A DNA stretch of 42,315 bases from an uncultured Corynebacterium sp. (GTDB taxonomy: Bacteria > Actinomycetota > Actinomycetes > Mycobacteriales > Mycobacteriaceae). The position numbers and the translations under genes were made by a program. Shown piece by piece: positions 16,735 through 26,030 of the stretch (position 1 is the stretch's first letter; each line of letters opens with the position of its first letter). The stretch is from positions 1-42,315 of the forward strand of contig NZ_CALZFS010000007.1 in the NCBI RefSeq assembly GCF_945649885.1, in the 5' to 3' direction. Under the pieces are notes generated by a model. The model saw nothing but the letters and a program-made list of their open reading frames with translations. It ran no database searches and had not been told where the DNA came from.

Positions 16735-18746
16735 TGCGCCGCAAACTCACCACCAAGTTGGAAAGCAACCCGGGCGCCCGACTCGGCGGTTTCTGTTCCC
16801 TGCCCATCCCCTCCCGGATTGCCTTCGGGTTCCTTCTCCTCATCGTGGCCGCGGCGGTGTTTGCACCGCTGATCACCAAGTTCGATCCCCTGGCCTCCGG
16901 CACTCCGGTACAGCCACCCAATGGTGAGCATTGGTTTGGCACCGATGCGATCGGTCGTGACATCTTCTCCCGTGTGGCCCATGGCGCACGTGCTTCCCTG
17001 ATCATCGGACTGTTCGCCACCGGCATCGCACTGCTGTGTGCCGCAGTCCTCGGCTCAATTGCGGCCACTGCGAACAAGGTCATCTCTGAAGTCCTCATGC
17101 GCATCCTGGATGTCGTCATGTCCTTCCCCGGCATCGCACTGGCAGCGGTCTTCGTGGCGGTGTTCGGCAACTCAGTGTCCATCATCGTCTTTGCCATCGC
17201 CTTCCTCTATGTCCCACAGCTGGCCAGGGTGGTCCGTGCCAACATCCTCTCCCAGTACAGCGAGGACTATGTCAACGCATCGCGTGTGGTCGGTGCTTCC
17301 ACCACCCACATCCTGATCAAACACGTGGCCCGAAACTGCATGGCTCCGATCCTGGTGTTCGCCACCGTCCTGGTCGCCGATGCCATCGTGTTTGAAGCCT
17401 CCCTGTCCTTCATCAACGCCGGTGTGAAACCACCATCACCGTCCTGGGGCAACATCCTCGCCGATGGCAAGGCACTGCTGCTGTCTGGTGCCTGGTGGCC
17501 CACCTTCTTCCCCGGCTTCATGATCCTGCTGACCGTGCTCTCCCTCAACATCCTCTCCGAAGGCATGACCGATACCCTGGCCAGTCCCAAGGCCAAGCCG
17601 GTGCCGGAGTCCCTGAAGAAGGAGACCACCGAAGACCTTGCAGCAGACAAGGCCCAGGATGCAGACGCCCCCATTGTGCTGGGCCAGACCTCCCGTGAAC
17701 AGGCCAACGCAGCACTGGCGGAATCCCTCGAAGCGCTGGCAGACAGCGAATACCGCACCGATAACCGTATGGTCTTCGCGGGCGATGAAACCCCCTTGAT
17801 TGAGGTCCGCGACCTCAAGATCTCCTTCCCCAACGCCCACGGTGAGGTGGCCATCGTCGATGGTGTGAACTTCACCATCGCACCGGGCCAGACCATGGGA
17901 CTGGTCGGCGAATCCGGCTGTGGCAAGTCCATCACCGCAATGTCCATCATGGGACTGCTGCCAGCCACCGCCAAGATCGAAGGTGAAATCCTCTATGACG
18001 GCAAGAACCTGCTCACCCTCAAACCGGAAGAACTCAATGCCCTGCGTGGTCATGAAATCGCCATGATCTACCAGGATGCACTTTCCGCACTGAACCCCTC
18101 CATGCTGATCCGTGCCCAAATGGGCCAGCTGACCAAACGTGGTGGAAAGCGCAGTGCGGAGGAACTCCTCGAACTGGTCGGACTGGATCCGGTGCGCACC
18201 CTGCGTTCCTATCCCCATGAACTCTCCGGTGGGCAGCGCCAGCGTGTCCTGATCGCCATGGCACTGACCCGTAACCCACGCCTGCTGATTGCCGATGAAC
18301 CCACCACCGCCCTGGACGTCACCGTCCAGCAGCAGGTTGTGGATCTGCTCAATGAACTGCGTGAAAAGCTCGGCTTCGCCATGGTGTTTGTCTCCCACGA
18401 CCTGGCACTGGTGGCCCAACTGGTTCACAAACTCACCGTCATGTACGCAGGCCAAGTGGTCGAACAGGGCAACACCACTGAAATTCTCACCGACCCACGG
18501 CATGAATACACCCGTGGCCTGCTGGGGTCCGTGCTTTCCATCGAAGCCGGAGTGGACCGTCTCTACCAGATCCCCGGCACCGTGCCATCGCCGAAGGAAT
18601 ATGTTGCCGGTGACCGTTTCGCACCACGATCCAATCACCCCACCCTGGGACTGGATCAAAAACCCACCCTGCGTCCGATTCCAGGCACCGAACATGCCTT
18701 CGCTGCCACCGATGATCTCCTCGCCCAGAAGGGGGCCACACAATAA
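16734..18746 (+). CDS. siaG: Sialic acid ABC transporter, fused permease and ATPase
   Basis: 670-residue fusion. Residues 1 to ~285 are a DppC/OppC-type permease with about six membrane segments and the docking motif in NASRVVGASTTHILIKHVARN. A linker of about 55 residues rich in Lys, Glu, Ala and Asp follows. From about 340 comes a DppD-type ATPase with Walker A GESGCGKS near 390, signature LSGGQRQR, Walker B LLIADEPTTALD and a C-terminal oligopeptide-transporter tail (PGTVPSPKEY) that in relatives can hold an FeS site but lacks its cysteines here. The fusion ties permease and ATPase one to one. TAATG at 18744-18748 couples it to siaI. The fused architecture is shared with C. glutamicum SiaG. 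Confidence 0.9.
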   Translation: MRRKLTTKLESNPGARLGGFCSLPIPSRIAFGFLLLIVAAAVFAPLITKFDPLASGTPVQPPNGEHWFGTDAIGRDIFSRVAHGARASLIIGLFATGIALLCAAVLGSIAATANKVISEVLMRILDVVMSFPGIALAAVFVAVFGNSVSIIVFAIAFLYVPQLARVVRANILSQYSEDYVNASRVVGASTTHILIKHVARNCMAPILVFATVLVADAIVFEASLSFINAGVKPPSPSWGNILADGKALLLSGAWWPTFFPGFMILLTVLSLNILSEGMTDTLASPKAKPVPESLKKETTEDLAADKAQDADAPIVLGQTSREQANAALAESLEALADSEYRTDNRMVFAGDETPLIEVRDLKISFPNAHGEVAIVDGVNFTIAPGQTMGLVGESGCGKSITAMSIMGLLPATAKIEGEILYDGKNLLTLKPEELNALRGHEIAMIYQDALSALNPSMLIRAQMGQLTKRGGKRSAEELLELVGLDPVRTLRSYPHELSGGQRQRVLIAMALTRNPRLLIADEPTTALDVTVQQQVVDLLNELREKLGFAMVFVSHDLALVAQLVHKLTVMYAGQVVEQGNTTEILTDPRHEYTRGLLGSVLSIEAGVDRLYQIPGTVPSPKEYVAGDRFAPRSNHPTLGLDQKPTLRPIPGTEHAFAATDDLLAQKGATQ

Positions 18747-19555
18747 TGCATATCCCACCAGTCCCTGATGTGGATGTCCCTGTCATTGAACTCAAAGACA
18801 CCACCGTCATCCACAAGACCCGCGCCGGGAAACTCTTTCGCCCGGATACCGTGCATGCCAATAGAAACATTGACTTCAAGGCCTACCGCAATGAGGTTGT
18901 GGGTATCGTCGGTGAGTCCGGCTGTGGCAAGTCCACGCTGGCACGCGTGATGGTGGGCCTTCAGGCGGTGTCCTCCGGTGAGGTGCTGTTCAAGGGCAAG
19001 CCCCTGCGTGCGCGTGGTAACCGCAAGGAGATCGGTAAGTCCATCTCCGTGGTGTTCCAGGATCCGGCGACCTCCCTCAACCCCCGCATGACGGTGCGCG
19101 AGCAGCTACTTGATCCGCTCAAGATCCACGGGGTGGGCACGGACGCCTCCCGCAACAAGTGGATCTCTGATCTGGTCAACATGGTGGGCCTGCCCCAGTC
19201 CGCGCTGGAGGTGCTGCCCCGGCAGGTTTCCGGTGGTCAGCGTCAGCGCGTCGCCATTGCCCGCGCATTGACGCTGAACCCTGATCTCATCATCGCTGAT
19301 GAGCCGACCTCTGCACTTGATGTGTCAGTGCGTGCGCAGGTGCTCAACCTGCTGCTTGATCTCAAGGCTGAATTCGGACTGGGTCTGGTGTTCATCTCCC
19401 ATGACATCAACACCGTGCGTTATGTCTCTGACCGTATGGCGGTAATGCTCAAGGGGGAGATCATCGAACAGAACATCACGGAAGAAATCTTCAACAACGC
19501 CCAGCATGAGTACACCCGAACCTTGCTCTCAGCAACACCTTCATTGCTGAGCTAG
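18746..19555 (+). CDS. siaI: Sialic acid ABC transporter ATP-binding protein
   Basis: 269-residue DppF/OppF-type ATPase, the second nucleotide-binding subunit of the transporter. Walker [10 protein letters not shown] lies near 55, the Q-loop [15 protein letters not shown] follows, then signature VSGGQRQR, Walker [13 protein letters not shown] and the switch His in ISHD. Its start overlaps the siaG stop in TAATG. Its stop TAG at 19553-19555 overlaps the stop of the convergent ispF within CTAG, with no intergenic space and no visible terminator. Confidence 0.9.
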   Translation: MHIPPVPDVDVPVIELKDTTVIHKTRAGKLFRPDTVHANRNIDFKAYRNEVVGIVGESGCGKSTLARVMVGLQAVSSGEVLFKGKPLRARGNRKEIGKSISVVFQDPATSLNPRMTVREQLLDPLKIHGVGTDASRNKWISDLVNMVGLPQSALEVLPRQVSGGQRQRVAIARALTLNPDLIIADEPTSALDVSVRAQVLNLLLDLKAEFGLGLVFISHDINTVRYVSDRMAVMLKGEIIEQNITEEIFNNAQHEYTRTLLSATPSLLS

Positions 19556-20034
19556 CTGTGCGACGTCCAGACCACCGCGGTGGCCAACGCCGCGCGGCCC
19601 TCACCACGGCCGGTGAAACCCATGTGGTCTGTGGTGGTGGCAGACAGTGAGCAGGGTGCCCCGATGATCTCAGAGATCACCTGCTGGGCTTCTTCACGCC
19701 GTGGTCCGAACTTCGGGGTCTGACCCACCAGCTGGGCCGCTACATTGCCGATGACAAAGCCCTTGTCCTCCAGGAGTTCACGGACCTCCTTCAACAGCTG
19801 AGTGCCGGAGACACCGTCATATTCTGGACGCCCCACGCCCACGAAGGAACCAAGATCCCCCAGGCCGGAAGCAGACAGAAGCGCATCGACGATGGCGTGG
19901 GCGACCACGTCGCCATCGGAGTGGCCTTCGCAGCCATCGGCGCCGTCGAAAAGCAGGCAGGCAATCCAGCAGGGCTTGCCGGCTTCGATCTGGTGGGCGT
20001 CAGAAGCAATACCTACGCGGGGGATGATGGTCAT
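19552..20034 (-). CDS. ispF: 2-C-methyl-D-erythritol 2,4-cyclodiphosphate synthase
   Basis: 160-residue MEP-pathway enzyme cyclising CDP-ME 2-phosphate on the way to isoprenoids. Zinc ligands are D12 and H14 in SDAHQ and H46 in GDVVAHA; the C-terminal [14 protein letters not shown] forms the nucleotide-binding part. ATG 20034 is chosen because the longer frame to 20097 runs through ispD. It lies 4 bases after the ispD stop, so ispD-ispF are cotranscribed from carD. In mycobacteria the next gene would be cysS; here it meets siaI head-on with overlapping stops. Confidence 0.96.
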   Translation of the reverse strand: MTIIPRVGIASDAHQIEAGKPCWIACLLFDGADGCEGHSDGDVVAHAIVDALLSASGLGDLGSFVGVGRPEYDGVSGTQLLKEVRELLEDKGFVIGNVAAQLVGQTPKFGPRREEAQQVISEIIGAPCSLSATTTDHMGFTGRGEGRAALATAVVWTSHS

Positions 20035-20038
20035 CGGG

Positions 20039-20794
20039 TTAGTCACCTGGTACCTCAAAAATCGTGGGTTCTGCCTCATCGGTGATCCGCTGGGCAAGCA
20101 TCATATCGATCGGGGTGGTCACCTTGAAGGCCATGGGATCGCCCTGCACGCAGGTCACATCCGTGCCGTACCACTCCATCAGGCTGGCATCATCGGTGGG
20201 GATGAAACCAGGATCAGGGGTAGCGAAGAACTTCTCATTGGCTGCGCGCAGTTCAGACAACAGGAAGCCCTGTGGAGTCTGCACGGCGCGGAGATCAGCA
20301 CGGTTCGGGGTGTCCACCACTAGTGAGTCACTGACACGTTTGATGGTGTCGGCCACCGGCATCACAGGAATGACAGCCGGGGCACCTTCCATCACAGTGC
20401 GGGTCACGCGCGCAATCATCCCCGGTGGGGTCAACGCACGGGCACTGTCATGGATGAGCACAATCGCATCATCATGATCAATGGCCTGCAGACCTGCCCA
20501 CACGGAATCGGCACGCTCGCCACCACCGTGGACCAGACGCACAGTCACGCCTTCCGGATCATCGATGAGTCCGCGTTTACCGAGGAGCTCGCGGGCATAA
20601 TCCTCCATATCCGGGCTGACCAGGATGATGATCTCATCCACAACCTCGGAGGTGAGCATCGCACGCAGGGAACGCTCCACCAGGGAACGGCCACGAAGCG
20701 TAACAAAAGCCTTGGGGATTGGCCCCCCGAGGCGGGTGCCACGACCGGCAGCGGCTAAAAGAGCCACCACCGGTAGACGTTTTTCAGAAGCCAA
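20039..20794 (-). CDS. ispD: 2-C-methyl-D-erythritol 4-phosphate cytidylyltransferase
   Basis: 251-residue nucleotidyltransferase making CDP-ME from MEP and CTP, the MEP-pathway step two before IspF. The CTP-binding loop is [18 protein letters not shown] near residues 13-30, with catalytic Arg and Lys, and further motifs are [24 protein letters not shown] and VQTPQGF. The first usable start is TTG 20794, 12 bases after the carD stop; no ribosome binding site is visible, so coupling to carD is likely. Length is normal. The carD-ispD-ispF order is conserved in mycobacteria. Confidence 0.95.
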   Translation of the reverse strand: MASEKRLPVVALLAAAGRGTRLGGPIPKAFVTLRGRSLVERSLRAMLTSEVVDEIIILVSPDMEDYARELLGKRGLIDDPEGVTVRLVHGGGERADSVWAGLQAIDHDDAIVLIHDSARALTPPGMIARVTRTVMEGAPAVIPVMPVADTIKRVSDSLVVDTPNRADLRAVQTPQGFLLSELRAANEKFFATPDPGFIPTDDASLMEWYGTDVTCVQGDPMAFKVTTPIDMMLAQRITDEAEPTIFEVPGD

Positions 20795-20806
20795 CGCTTA
20801 AGATGC

Positions 20807-21400
20807 CTAGTCTTCGTCGTCGAAGCTCAGATCGTTCAGATCCACATCAGCATCATCAAATTCATCGAAAGCATCCTTCTTGCCTTCCTCACCAAAGAGA
20901 TCAGCGCGGTGGCGGGCAATCGTCTGATCAACCTCGCCGAGGAATTCATCAGCCTTCTTGTCATCAACAGTTTCTGCGAGCGCAAGCTCACCAACCAGAA
21001 CCTGACGTGCCTTGGAGAGCATGCGCTTCTCACCAGCAGACAGGCCACGGTCCTGATCACGACGCCAGAGGTCACGAACAACCTCTGCCACCTTGTTCAC
21101 ATCACCGGAAGCAAGACGCTCCTGGTTTGCCTTATAACGACGGGACCAGTTGCCCGCCTCCTCCACGTCAAGCTCACGTAGAACGGAGAAGACCTTCTGC
21201 AGACCCTCTTCACCAACCACGTCACGCACACCGACCAGCTCGGCATTCTTAGCTGGGACGCGGACGACGAGATCGGAATGGTTGATCTGGAGAACCAGGT
21301 AGTCCATCGTCTCCCCATTAAGCTCACGCTGCTCAAGGGCTGCAATCATTGCAGCGCCATGATGCGGGTAAACGACGGTATCTCCGACCTTGAAATCCAT
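20807..21400 (-). CDS. carD: CarD-family RNA polymerase-binding transcription factor
   Basis: 197-residue CarD. The N-terminal Tudor-like domain ([13 protein letters not shown] onward) contacts the RNA polymerase beta subunit, and the helical domain contains the conserved tryptophan in [18 protein letters not shown], which inserts near the -10 element and stabilises open complexes. An acidic tail ([13 protein letters not shown]) extends the protein beyond the ~162 residues of the mycobacterial form. ATG 21400 is preferred because GAGGAG lies 5 nt upstream; a GTG at 21406 overlaps that site. It heads carD-ispD-ispF. Confidence 0.95.
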   Translation of the reverse strand: MDFKVGDTVVYPHHGAAMIAALEQRELNGETMDYLVLQINHSDLVVRVPAKNAELVGVRDVVGEEGLQKVFSVLRELDVEEAGNWSRRYKANQERLASGDVNKVAEVVRDLWRRDQDRGLSAGEKRMLSKARQVLVGELALAETVDDKKADEFLGEVDQTIARHRADLFGEEGKKDAFDEFDDADVDLNDLSFDDED

Positions 21401-21498
21401 TCCCACTCCTCTTCGTGGACTTAAACCACGTAACTCTCGGAACTAACAGGCCGTGGGCTGCCCATTCAGGCGCCTGAGCACAGACCTTAACCACCGCG

Positions 21499-21504
21499 AT
21501 TCTA
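21499..21504 (-). promoter_or_regulatory. Possible -10 box for the carD operon
   Basis: TAGAAT on the minus strand, about 100 bases before the carD start. The -35 region is weak. It would give a leader of roughly 90 nt. Confidence 0.35.
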
Positions 21505-21713
21505 CCACGAAATGCCTAATCAACCTTCTTCCCGGAGGCCCGCTCCCCGGACAGGCACCACCAACTGACGCATGATCACCCTGTACATCACTCCACCCAC
21601 ACCCGCTGAAAGTTGGAGCCTGGCACCAGGCTGCACCAATCCCAGCAGATTCCGTCCCCGCTCCTGCCTGCCAGCAGCGTTAACCGCCCTCACCCCGTAC
21701 ACGGGGGATGCGT

Positions 21714-21742
21714 TTGACAATATTTCCGAACCTCACTTTATG
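21714..21742 (+). promoter_or_regulatory. Candidate promoter for the lpqE-like gene
   Basis: A perfect TTGACA (21714-21719) is followed after 17 nt by TTTATG (21737-21742). This would give a leader of about 135 nt containing the ATCCAGA/TCTGGAT inverted repeat at 21830-21846, which could act as an operator or RNA hairpin. Confidence 0.4.
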
Positions 21743-21883
21743 CCCCTTTCGTTTGCCCCCGTTTACACCCTCAGTTAAAGCAACCAACTGTGTGAACCAG
21801 ACAGAACGGACTAGGGTTGTGTGCAGCATATCCAGATTTTCTGGATGGATCATGGAATATTGACTTAAGTGGAGGACGAACCC

Positions 21884-22456
21884 GTGAAGTCCCTGAATTC
21901 GGCTGCCCGTCGCAGCGCGATCATGACTGTTGCCGCACTGTCGGCGCTTGCGCTGGCTTCTTGCAGTGCAGGACAGGTCACCCAGACCTCTAGCCAGGCT
22001 GCTGCTGTTGATGGCGCAAACGCCGACTCTGAGAACGGCGTGATCTCACTGCGTGACGTCACCATCCACGTCAATGAAGACGGCGAGGCTGGCCTGAAGT
22101 TCGTCGCTATCAACAACGACCAGAGCCACACCGTCCACACCCTCGAAAGCGTCACCGTTGACGGTGAGTACGAGGTCGAGATCGACGGTGCAGATCCACT
22201 CGACCGCGATTGTGCGATTGTCGCTGACCTCCAGGAAGAGCTGGATAAGCTCGTTGAGCCTGAAGCCGGCTGTACCCAGCACGTCGCCACCACTGTTGAG
22301 AACCCAGGTTTCGCCTATGGCGGCAACCTCCCGGTTGAGTTCGTCTTCGACACCGGTTCCATGACCGTTGACGCAGCCATCTCCGCGCCCCTGCTGGAGT
22401 CCGGCACCTTCAACCGTGAACAGGGTGAAGGCGGAGCGCACGAGGGTTCCCACTAG
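21884..22456 (+). CDS. LpqE-like secreted lipoprotein
   Basis: 190-residue lipoprotein. The signal peptide ends in lipobox LASC with C27, giving an acylated protein on the outer face of the membrane. The mature part starts with a Ser/Ala/Thr-rich stretch and then a single beta-rich domain with [20 protein letters not shown], similar in style to copper-chaperone/PCuAC-like or LpqE proteins, including two cysteines (RDCAIV, AGCTQHV). GTG 21884 has GGAGGA 7 nt upstream; the frame to 21869 is not needed. Mycobacterial lpqE occupies the same place, divergent from carD and before radA. Biochemical role unknown. Confidence 0.8.
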   Translation: MKSLNSAARRSAIMTVAALSALALASCSAGQVTQTSSQAAAVDGANADSENGVISLRDVTIHVNEDGEAGLKFVAINNDQSHTVHTLESVTVDGEYEVEIDGADPLDRDCAIVADLQEELDKLVEPEAGCTQHVATTVENPGFAYGGNLPVEFVFDTGSMTVDAAISAPLLESGTFNREQGEGGAHEGSH

Positions 22457-22482
22457 AACCTCCATTCTGTCTCCAGCAACTG

Positions 22483-22509
22483 ACCCAGGCCCCGTGGCCT
22501 GGGTTTTTT
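22483..22509 (+). terminator. Rho-independent terminator after the lpqE-like gene
   Basis: ACCCAGGCC-CCGT-GGCCTGGGT followed by TTTTTT: a perfect 9-bp stem, tetraloop and U-tract, 26 bases after the stop codon. Confidence 0.9.
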
Positions 22510-22586
22510 GCTTCCCAGTTGTTTCCTACATGCCGATGAAATGCCATCATCCATTATTCGAACACGCTTTTGTCCGGTACACAGTT

Positions 22587-22592
22587 TAGGAT
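22587..22592 (+). promoter_or_regulatory. Possible -10 hexamer for leaderless radA
   Basis: TAGGAT followed by exactly 7 nt (GAGGGAC) and ATG 22600. GAGGG is too close to that ATG to be a normal ribosome site, so a transcript starting at the ATG is plausible. Confidence 0.4.
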
Positions 22593-22599
22593 GAGGGAC

Positions 22600-24000
22600 A
22601 TGGCTAAAAAGGTACGCAGTGTGCATGAGTGTTCTGAATGTGGTTATTCCAGCCCCAAGTGGCTGGGCCGGTGCCCCGAATGTGGTTCCTGGGGGTCCAT
22701 GGCCGAACGCACGCTGGGCGACACCCGAAGTGGCGGGGCGGCACATGCGGCGGTGTCAGGCACTGCTCCCGCGGGTCTGACACCAACATCCCCAGCGGTA
22801 CCGATTGGCAAGATTGTGGCCAGCACCGCCACGAGTATCTCCACCGGTATCGGGGAACTTGACCGCGTCCTGGGCAATGGCATCGTTCCCGGCTCTGTGG
22901 TTCTCATGGCTGGTGAACCCGGTGTGGGTAAATCCACCCTCCTGCTGGAGGTGGCCAGCCGGTGGTCATCCATGAAGGAAGGTGACAGCACCCGCACCGC
23001 GCTCTATGTCACCGCCGAGGAATCTGCCGGACAGGTGCGTCTACGTGCTGAACGTACCAATGCGGTGAAAGACACTCTGTATCTAGCTGCTGAATCCAAT
23101 CTGGATGTGGTCTTCGGTCATGTCAACCAGTTGAAGCCCAGCCTGGTGATCGTGGACTCCGTGCAGACCATGCATGCCGCCGGGGTGGAAGGTGTAGCTG
23201 GTGGTGTGGCTCAATCCCGTGCCGTTACCGCAGCGCTGACCACCCTGGCTAAAACCTCAGGCATTCCCATCCTCCTGGTGGGCCATGTAACCAAGGACGG
23301 CAACGTGGCCGGACCCAGGGTTCTGGAACACCTGGTGGACGTGGTGCTCAACTTCGAAGGCGACCGCCACTCCTCCCTGCGCATGCTGCGTGGCATCAAG
23401 AACCGTTTCGGCGCCACCGATGAGGTGGGTTGTTTTGAACAGCAGTCCGATGGCATCAAGGAGGTCCGTGACCCCTCAGGGCTCTTCCTCTCCCACCGTG
23501 GCTCCACCCCGGATGGCACAGCTGTCACCGTGGCCATGGACGGTGTACGACCGCTCCTGGCTGAGGTGCAGAGCCTGCTGGTGGATGCCCCCTCCAAAAA
23601 TCCCCGGCGTGTGGTCACCGGTCTGGACACCACCCGTGTCCCAATGGTTCTTGCTGTGCTGTCTGCACGTGCCGGCCGGGCCACGCAGAGCAAGGACGCC
23701 TATGTGGCCACCGTTGGTGGCATGAAGGTAGGCGAACCCGCAACAGATCTCGCAGTCGCACTAGCGACTGCGTCTGCACTGGCAAAGAAGCCACTGCCGG
23801 ATAAAACCGTGGTCCTGGGCGAGGTCGGACTGGCAGGCGAGATCCGACGGGTCCCCAACATGGAAAGACGACTAGCTGAGGCGGAGCGTCTAGGCTACGA
23901 AAAGGCCATTGTGCCTGCAGGTTCAGTACTGAAGAAGACCGGTTTGAAAGTTATCGAGGCATCAACACTGGTTGAGGCGCTGGCAGCTGTAAAGTTGTAA
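22600..24000 (+). CDS. radA: DNA repair protein RadA (Sms)
   Basis: 466-residue RecA-like branch-migration helicase acting in recombination repair. An N-terminal zinc finger has C11, C14, C25 and C28; Walker A GEPGVGKST is at 105-113; the RadA-specific KNRFG is at 267-271; the C-terminal part is Lon-protease-like (GEVGLAGEIRRVPNMERR). Starts at 22570 and 22591 are in frame, but ATG 22600 gives the family N-terminus and sits 7 nt after TAGGAT. disA follows 3 bases after the stop, an arrangement conserved in actinobacteria and firmicutes. Confidence 0.95.
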   Translation: MAKKVRSVHECSECGYSSPKWLGRCPECGSWGSMAERTLGDTRSGGAAHAAVSGTAPAGLTPTSPAVPIGKIVASTATSISTGIGELDRVLGNGIVPGSVVLMAGEPGVGKSTLLLEVASRWSSMKEGDSTRTALYVTAEESAGQVRLRAERTNAVKDTLYLAAESNLDVVFGHVNQLKPSLVIVDSVQTMHAAGVEGVAGGVAQSRAVTAALTTLAKTSGIPILLVGHVTKDGNVAGPRVLEHLVDVVLNFEGDRHSSLRMLRGIKNRFGATDEVGCFEQQSDGIKEVRDPSGLFLSHRGSTPDGTAVTVAMDGVRPLLAEVQSLLVDAPSKNPRRVVTGLDTTRVPMVLAVLSARAGRATQSKDAYVATVGGMKVGEPATDLAVALATASALAKKPLPDKTVVLGEVGLAGEIRRVPNMERRLAEAERLGYEKAIVPAGSVLKKTGLKVIEASTLVEALAAVKL

Positions 24001-24003
24001 TTT

Positions 24004-25113
24004 ATGACTCCCACCACCCCCGTTCCGGCCCTTGTCGGGGCATCAGAATCCGGATCAACCAGCGCCCCGGATGTTCACACCATGCGTGCCACCCTGCAAC
24101 GTCTAGCACCCGGCACACCTCTGCGTGATGGCCTGGATCGTATTGTCCGGGGTCATACCGGAGCCCTCATCGTCATCGGCGATGAGGAAAACGTCACCTC
24201 CATCTGCGATGGCGGCTTTGAATTCGATGTCACCTTCGCCGCCACCCGCCTGCGCGAACTGTGCAAGATGGACGGTGCTGTCATCCTCTCTTCTGCAGGT
24301 GACCGCATCAAACGTGCCAATGTGCAGCTGATCCCCTCACCCACCTGGCCTACCCAGGAATCGGGAACCCGCCACCGTTCCGCTGAGCGCACCGCACTTC
24401 AGACCGGAGTCCCGGTGATTGCAGTATCTGAATCACAAAACACCATCACCCTCTACGTGGAGGGCCAGTCCCATATTCTGGAGCAGCCCTCCACCCTGCT
24501 CAACCGTGCCAACCAGGCGTTGGGAACCATGGAGCGTTACCGCGATCGTCTGGATCAGGTGAATACCCGACTGCACATGGCTGAGCTGCACAACTACGCC
24601 ACGGTGATCGATGTGGTTTCTGTGATTCAGCGTGAGGAGATGCTCCGACGCGTCGGCGAAGCCATCGATGGCAATGTTCTGGAACTGGGCAAGGAAGCAA
24701 AACAGATCCAGATCCAGTTGTCTGAGCTTCGTGGTGACAATGACCGTGAACGTGGTTTCATCATCGCTGATTATCTGGTCACCGATGGCATCCCCACCGA
24801 TGAGTCCGTTGAGGAAGCCCTGGTGGGCATCACGGACCTTGATGATAAATCCCTGATGAAGGCCTCCAATATCGCCCGCATCCTCGGCCTTCCCCCAACT
24901 GAGGAAGCACTGGATGAACCGGTGGTTCCCCGTGGCTACCGCACCCTCAACAGGGTTCCCCGAGTACAGAAATTTCTCATGGACAAGCTCATCGCGGCAT
25001 TCGGAAACTTAGATGCCCTGGCTGGTGCCTCCACGGAAGACCTTGCCGCCATTGAAGGTGTGGGGTCCCTCTGGGCCCGCCACATCACTGAAGGCCTGGG
25101 ACGTCTGCGCTAA
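24004..25113 (+). CDS. disA: DNA integrity scanning protein, diadenylate cyclase
   Basis: 369-residue DisA that makes cyclic di-AMP from two ATP and responds to branched DNA. The DAC domain holds DGA (90-92) and RHR (123-125) with TRHRSAERTA; a helical spine follows, and the C-terminal helix-hairpin-helix (IEGVGSLWARHITEGL) binds DNA. The ~25-residue N-terminal Ser/Thr/Pro extension before the domain is longer than in Bacillus. ATG 24004 lies 3 bases after radA and is probably translationally coupled. RadA is known in other bacteria to bind and restrain DisA, which fits the pairing. Confidence 0.95.
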   Translation: MTPTTPVPALVGASESGSTSAPDVHTMRATLQRLAPGTPLRDGLDRIVRGHTGALIVIGDEENVTSICDGGFEFDVTFAATRLRELCKMDGAVILSSAGDRIKRANVQLIPSPTWPTQESGTRHRSAERTALQTGVPVIAVSESQNTITLYVEGQSHILEQPSTLLNRANQALGTMERYRDRLDQVNTRLHMAELHNYATVIDVVSVIQREEMLRRVGEAIDGNVLELGKEAKQIQIQLSELRGDNDRERGFIIADYLVTDGIPTDESVEEALVGITDLDDKSLMKASNIARILGLPPTEEALDEPVVPRGYRTLNRVPRVQKFLMDKLIAAFGNLDALAGASTEDLAAIEGVGSLWARHITEGLGRLR

Positions 25114-25141
25114 CTTTTTTCTCCGGTTGTGCAGACATAGC

Positions 25142-25188
25142 TGATCCCCAGGAAGATGATGTTCTGGAACAGCTCTTCCTGGGGATCA
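25142..25188. terminator. Long bidirectional terminator between disA and the convergent membrane protein
   Basis: TGATCCCCAGGAAGA and TCTTCCTGGGGATCA form a perfect 15-bp stem. The 17-nt loop itself contains GTTC-TG-GAAC. It lies between the stops of two convergent genes. Confidence 0.85.
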
Positions 25189-25203
25189 CATCGTTTTCAG
25201 GGA

Positions 25204-25944
25204 TTAGCGCAGATTGAAGGTGTGCGCCTGTGAAGGATTATCACCGATCACGGTGTGCAGGAAATAGGATCCTTCGGGAACCAGCTGACGGTTGGAGCAC
25301 TGCCCCGAGGCGGAACCGGTGCGGGACCAGATCGCCTGGAAGAAACGCTCCTCACCAGCGGGAAAGACACGGGTTCCAGTTTCAACAGCGGGGTTGCAGT
25401 CCACATCGGACCAGATACGTGCATTACTGGCCAGGTCATAGACCTCAAACCGCAGGACGCTGTCATCCAGGTCGATCTCGCAGTCCTCTTTAGTGGGGTT
25501 ACCCACGGTCATGTACAGCTGCGGCTGCTCACCCGGCCCAAAGTTCGGTTTGTTGCTGCTGGCGGTGATGAGGAGATCGGAGAGTTCGCAGGTTTCCTTC
25601 GCGTCCTCTGATGGTTCCTCAGTGGATGTCGTAGAAGGGCTGGTGGTCGGTTCCTCAGACTCACTGGGTTCCTCAGGCGCATCAGAACTGTCCGCGGTAT
25701 CAGCCGCGTCCGGGTCGGCGGTGGAATCAACTGATGACCCTGCGGCGTCTCCGGTGCTGGCTTCTACCGCTGAGGTGGTTACCAGTGGAGAGGTTGCGGC
25801 AGCGTTTTCAGATTCCTCGGAGGATCCATCACCACGCAGAGCGGTGACACCCGCAATGATCAAAACAACGACCACAAGCAGGATGACAAGCGCAGCCAGT
25901 CGGCGGCGCTTGTAGATGACTTCATTTTGTCTCGGCGTTCCCAC
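25204..25944 (-). CDS. Membrane-anchored protein with Ser/Thr/Glu-rich linker and Cys-containing extracytoplasmic domain
   Basis: 246-residue protein of unknown function. A short basic N-terminus (YKRRR) precedes one membrane helix at about 17-36, then about 70 residues rich in Ser, Thr, Glu, Asp and Ala, a typical wall-spanning linker, and a C-terminal beta-rich domain of about 135 residues. The domain has four cysteines (ETCELSD, EDCEIDL, VDCNPAV, SGQCSNR) that could form two disulfides. The position between disA and the carbonic anhydrase matches Rv3587c of M. tuberculosis, a conserved membrane protein. GTG 25944 has no ribosome site but lies exactly 7 nt after TAAGCT, suggesting a leaderless transcript. 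Confidence 0.8.
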   Translation of the reverse strand: MGTPRQNEVIYKRRRLAALVILLVVVVLIIAGVTALRGDGSSEESENAAATSPLVTTSAVEASTGDAAGSSVDSTADPDAADTADSSDAPEEPSESEEPTTSPSTTSTEEPSEDAKETCELSDLLITASSNKPNFGPGEQPQLYMTVGNPTKEDCEIDLDDSVLRFEVYDLASNARIWSDVDCNPAVETGTRVFPAGEERFFQAIWSRTGSASGQCSNRQLVPEGSYFLHTVIGDNPSQAHTFNLR

Positions 25945-25951
25945 ATCACAC

Positions 25952-25957
25952 AGCTTA
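25952..25957 (-). promoter_or_regulatory. Possible -10 hexamer for the leaderless membrane protein gene
   Basis: TAAGCT on the minus strand, then 7 nt (GTGTGAT) and the GTG start at 25944. Confidence 0.35.
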
Positions 25958-26030
25958 TTCTCTGTGCGTCAGCGAAGGAGGAACCAACACGTGGGCGTGT
26001 TGGCTTTCCACCCCAGCTCTTAAACGATGT

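Larger units (their letters stand above)
21401..21883. other. Divergent carD / lpqE control region without a gene
   Basis: 483 bases with no convincing coding frame; the short minus-strand frame at 21520-21720 has no family features or ribosome site. It contains the probable carD -10 (21499-21504), a plus-strand promoter (21714-21742), a palindrome AGCCTGG-CA-CCAGGCT (21617-21632), and the inverted repeat ATCCAGA-TTT-TCTGGAT (21830-21846) just ahead of the lipoprotein gene. Confidence 0.6.

Noticed and set aside
4194..19555. Integrative element carrying the sugar genes
   Set aside because: No integrase, transposase, flanking direct repeats or tRNA target were found at the edges.
21520..21720. 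66-codon minus-strand frame in the carD-lpqE gap
   Set aside because: No ribosome site, no recognisable domain, and it covers the carD upstream promoter region.
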